From Actinomycetota bacterium (GTDB taxonomy: Bacteria; Actinomycetota; Actinomycetes; Nanopelagicales; Nanopelagicaceae): DNA of 7,977 bases. Below, piece after piece: positions 7,296 through 7,977 of the stretch. The notes below the pieces were generated by a model, which saw nothing but the letters and a program-made list of their open reading frames with translations, ran no database searches and was not told the DNA's origin. Made by a program: the position numbers and the translations under genes. Every line of letters begins with the position of its first letter. Position 1 is the stretch's first letter. Where the stretch lies: positions 1 through 7,977 of the forward strand of contig CANLTP010000036.1 in the NCBI GenBank assembly GCA_947494085.1. The letters run 5' to 3'.

Positions 7296-7832
7296 GTGGC
7301 CGTAAAAATTAGATTAATGCGTATGGGAAAAATCCGTACACCACATTTTCGTATCGTAGTTTCAGATTCTCGTGCAGCGCGTAACTCACGTGCAATTGAA
7401 GAGATCGGTCGCTATTCACCTGGATCAGAACCTTCACTAATTCAAGTTACATCTGACCGTGCGCAATATTGGCTATCTGTTGGTGCACAACCAACTGAAG
7501 CTGTTGCGGCGCTACTAAAAATTACAGGCGATTGGCAGAAGTTCAAGGGTCTTCCTGGAAGCGAAGGAACACTTAAGACAATTGCTGAGAAGCCACACAA
7601 GCGCATTGCTTATGAAGCAGCTGTTAAAGATGCGATGAATGAGCCAGCAGATGGTGCAACAACAATGAAGAAGAAGGCTGCAGAGAAGTTAGCTGCTAAG
7701 GCAGCGCCTGCTCCTGTCGAAGCCGAAGTTGTGGCAGTTGTTGAAACTCCTGCAGATGTAGAAGCGGTTGTCGAAAATCCAGAAACTCCAGTTGCGGAAG
7801 CAGAAGCCACTCCAGAAGCGGCAGCTGAATAA
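7296..7832 (+). CDS. rpsP: 30S ribosomal protein S16 (bS16) with acidic C-terminal extension
   Basis: bS16 binds 16S rRNA and is needed for 30S assembly. The first ~95 residues are the conserved core: [57 protein letters not shown] and [12 protein letters not shown] (77-88), closest in style to actinobacterial S16. Residues about 97-178 form an extension: first Lys/Ala-rich ([15 protein letters not shown], 124-138), then a low-complexity acidic tail of Ala, Val, Glu and Pro repeats. The core family is about 80 residues; extended versions are usual in actinobacteria, although 178 is on the long side. The start is GTG, supported by AAGGAG upstream. khpA follows after two bases, the usual start of the rpsP-khpA-rimM-trmD operon (downstream genes lie outside). 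Confidence 0.97.
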   Translation: MAVKIRLMRMGKIRTPHFRIVVSDSRAARNSRAIEEIGRYSPGSEPSLIQVTSDRAQYWLSVGAQPTEAVAALLKITGDWQKFKGLPGSEGTLKTIAEKPHKRIAYEAAVKDAMNEPADGATTMKKKAAEKLAAKAAPAPVEAEVVAVVETPADVEAVVENPETPVAEAEATPEAAAE

Positions 7833-7834
7833 CA

Positions 7835-7977
7835 ATGATTGATGAAGCTTTAGAACATTTAGTTAAGGGGATTGTTGATAATCCTGATGATGTTGTTATT
7901 ACAACAAAAGATCATCGTCGTGGGACAACACTAGAAGTTCGAGTTAATCCAGATGACATTGGCAAAGTGATTGGCCG
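7835..7977 (+). CDS. khpA: KH-domain RNA-binding protein KhpA, N-terminal part (3' end outside window)
   Basis: KhpA is a small single-KH-domain RNA-binding protein that works with KhpB in Gram-positive bacteria and is linked to RNA metabolism and cell elongation or division in streptococci. Forty-seven complete codons are visible: MIDEALEHLVKGIVDNPDDV opens the protein, followed by RRGTTLEVRVNPDDIGKVIG, which reaches the start of the KH GxxG loop (IGKVIGR) at the window edge. The full protein is normally about 75-80 residues, so a little under half is missing. The ATG at 7835 lies only two bases after the rpsP TAA and has no ribosome binding site of its own, so translation is probably coupled to rpsP. 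The match to the family N-terminus is strong. Confidence 0.93.
   Translation, partial: MIDEALEHLVKGIVDNPDDVVITTKDHRRGTTLEVRVNPDDIGKVIG

Noticed and set aside
7132..7305. A 57-codon plus-strand open frame in the ffh-rpsP gap, running into rpsP out of frame
   Set aside because: No ribosome binding site, no familiar domain, and it runs through the terminator, the inverted repeat and the rpsP ribosome binding site, so it is most likely chance.

Overview
The window reads as a conserved housekeeping segment from an actinobacterium with a compact, comparatively A/T-rich genome. The evidence is the gene order (smc, ftsY, amtB, glnK, glnD, ffh, rpsP, khpA), the actinobacterial style of S16 with a long acidic Ala/Pro/Glu tail, and the AmtB, GlnD and KhpA sequences. 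To my knowledge the same order (smc, ftsY, amtB-glnK-glnD, ffh, rpsP) occurs in Streptomyces, so this is an inherited block and not an island. Short intergenic gaps, a very short FtsY and A/T-rich codons fit a streamlined freshwater lineage such as Nanopelagicales (acI). That placement is inference.

Layout, all on the + strand: the 3' end of smc (1-731); ftsY (750-1586), the SRP receptor; a 141-base regulatory gap with GTAAC repeats; amtB (1728-3002) overlapping glnK (2999-3337) by 4 bases; a 43-base gap with two tandem copies of a palindrome; glnD (3381-5654); ffh (5671-7113), the SRP GTPase; a 182-base gap with a probable terminator and a separate large inverted repeat; rpsP (7296-7832); and the first 47 codons of khpA (7835 to the window end). 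I found no mobile element, CRISPR array, tRNA or rRNA.

Functionally there are two modules. AmtB imports ammonium. GlnK is the PII sensor that gates AmtB. GlnD modifies and demodifies GlnK on Tyr51 according to glutamine level. FtsY and Ffh are paralogous SRP GTPases that bring ribosomes making membrane proteins, including AmtB, to the membrane. The rpsP-khpA end starts the classical ribosomal protein S16 / KH-domain protein operon. SMC acts in chromosome segregation.

I did not find a previously undescribed multi-gene system: all eight genes are recognisable. The interesting material is in the gaps. glnD and ffh both lack a Shine-Dalgarno and both carry a TANNNT hexamer ending exactly 7 bases before the start codon, as expected for leaderless transcripts. 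A tandem palindrome sits just upstream of the glnD promoter candidate. A GlnR-like site precedes amtB. The ffh-rpsP gap holds a terminator with a possible competing pairing, then a 12-base-arm inverted repeat.
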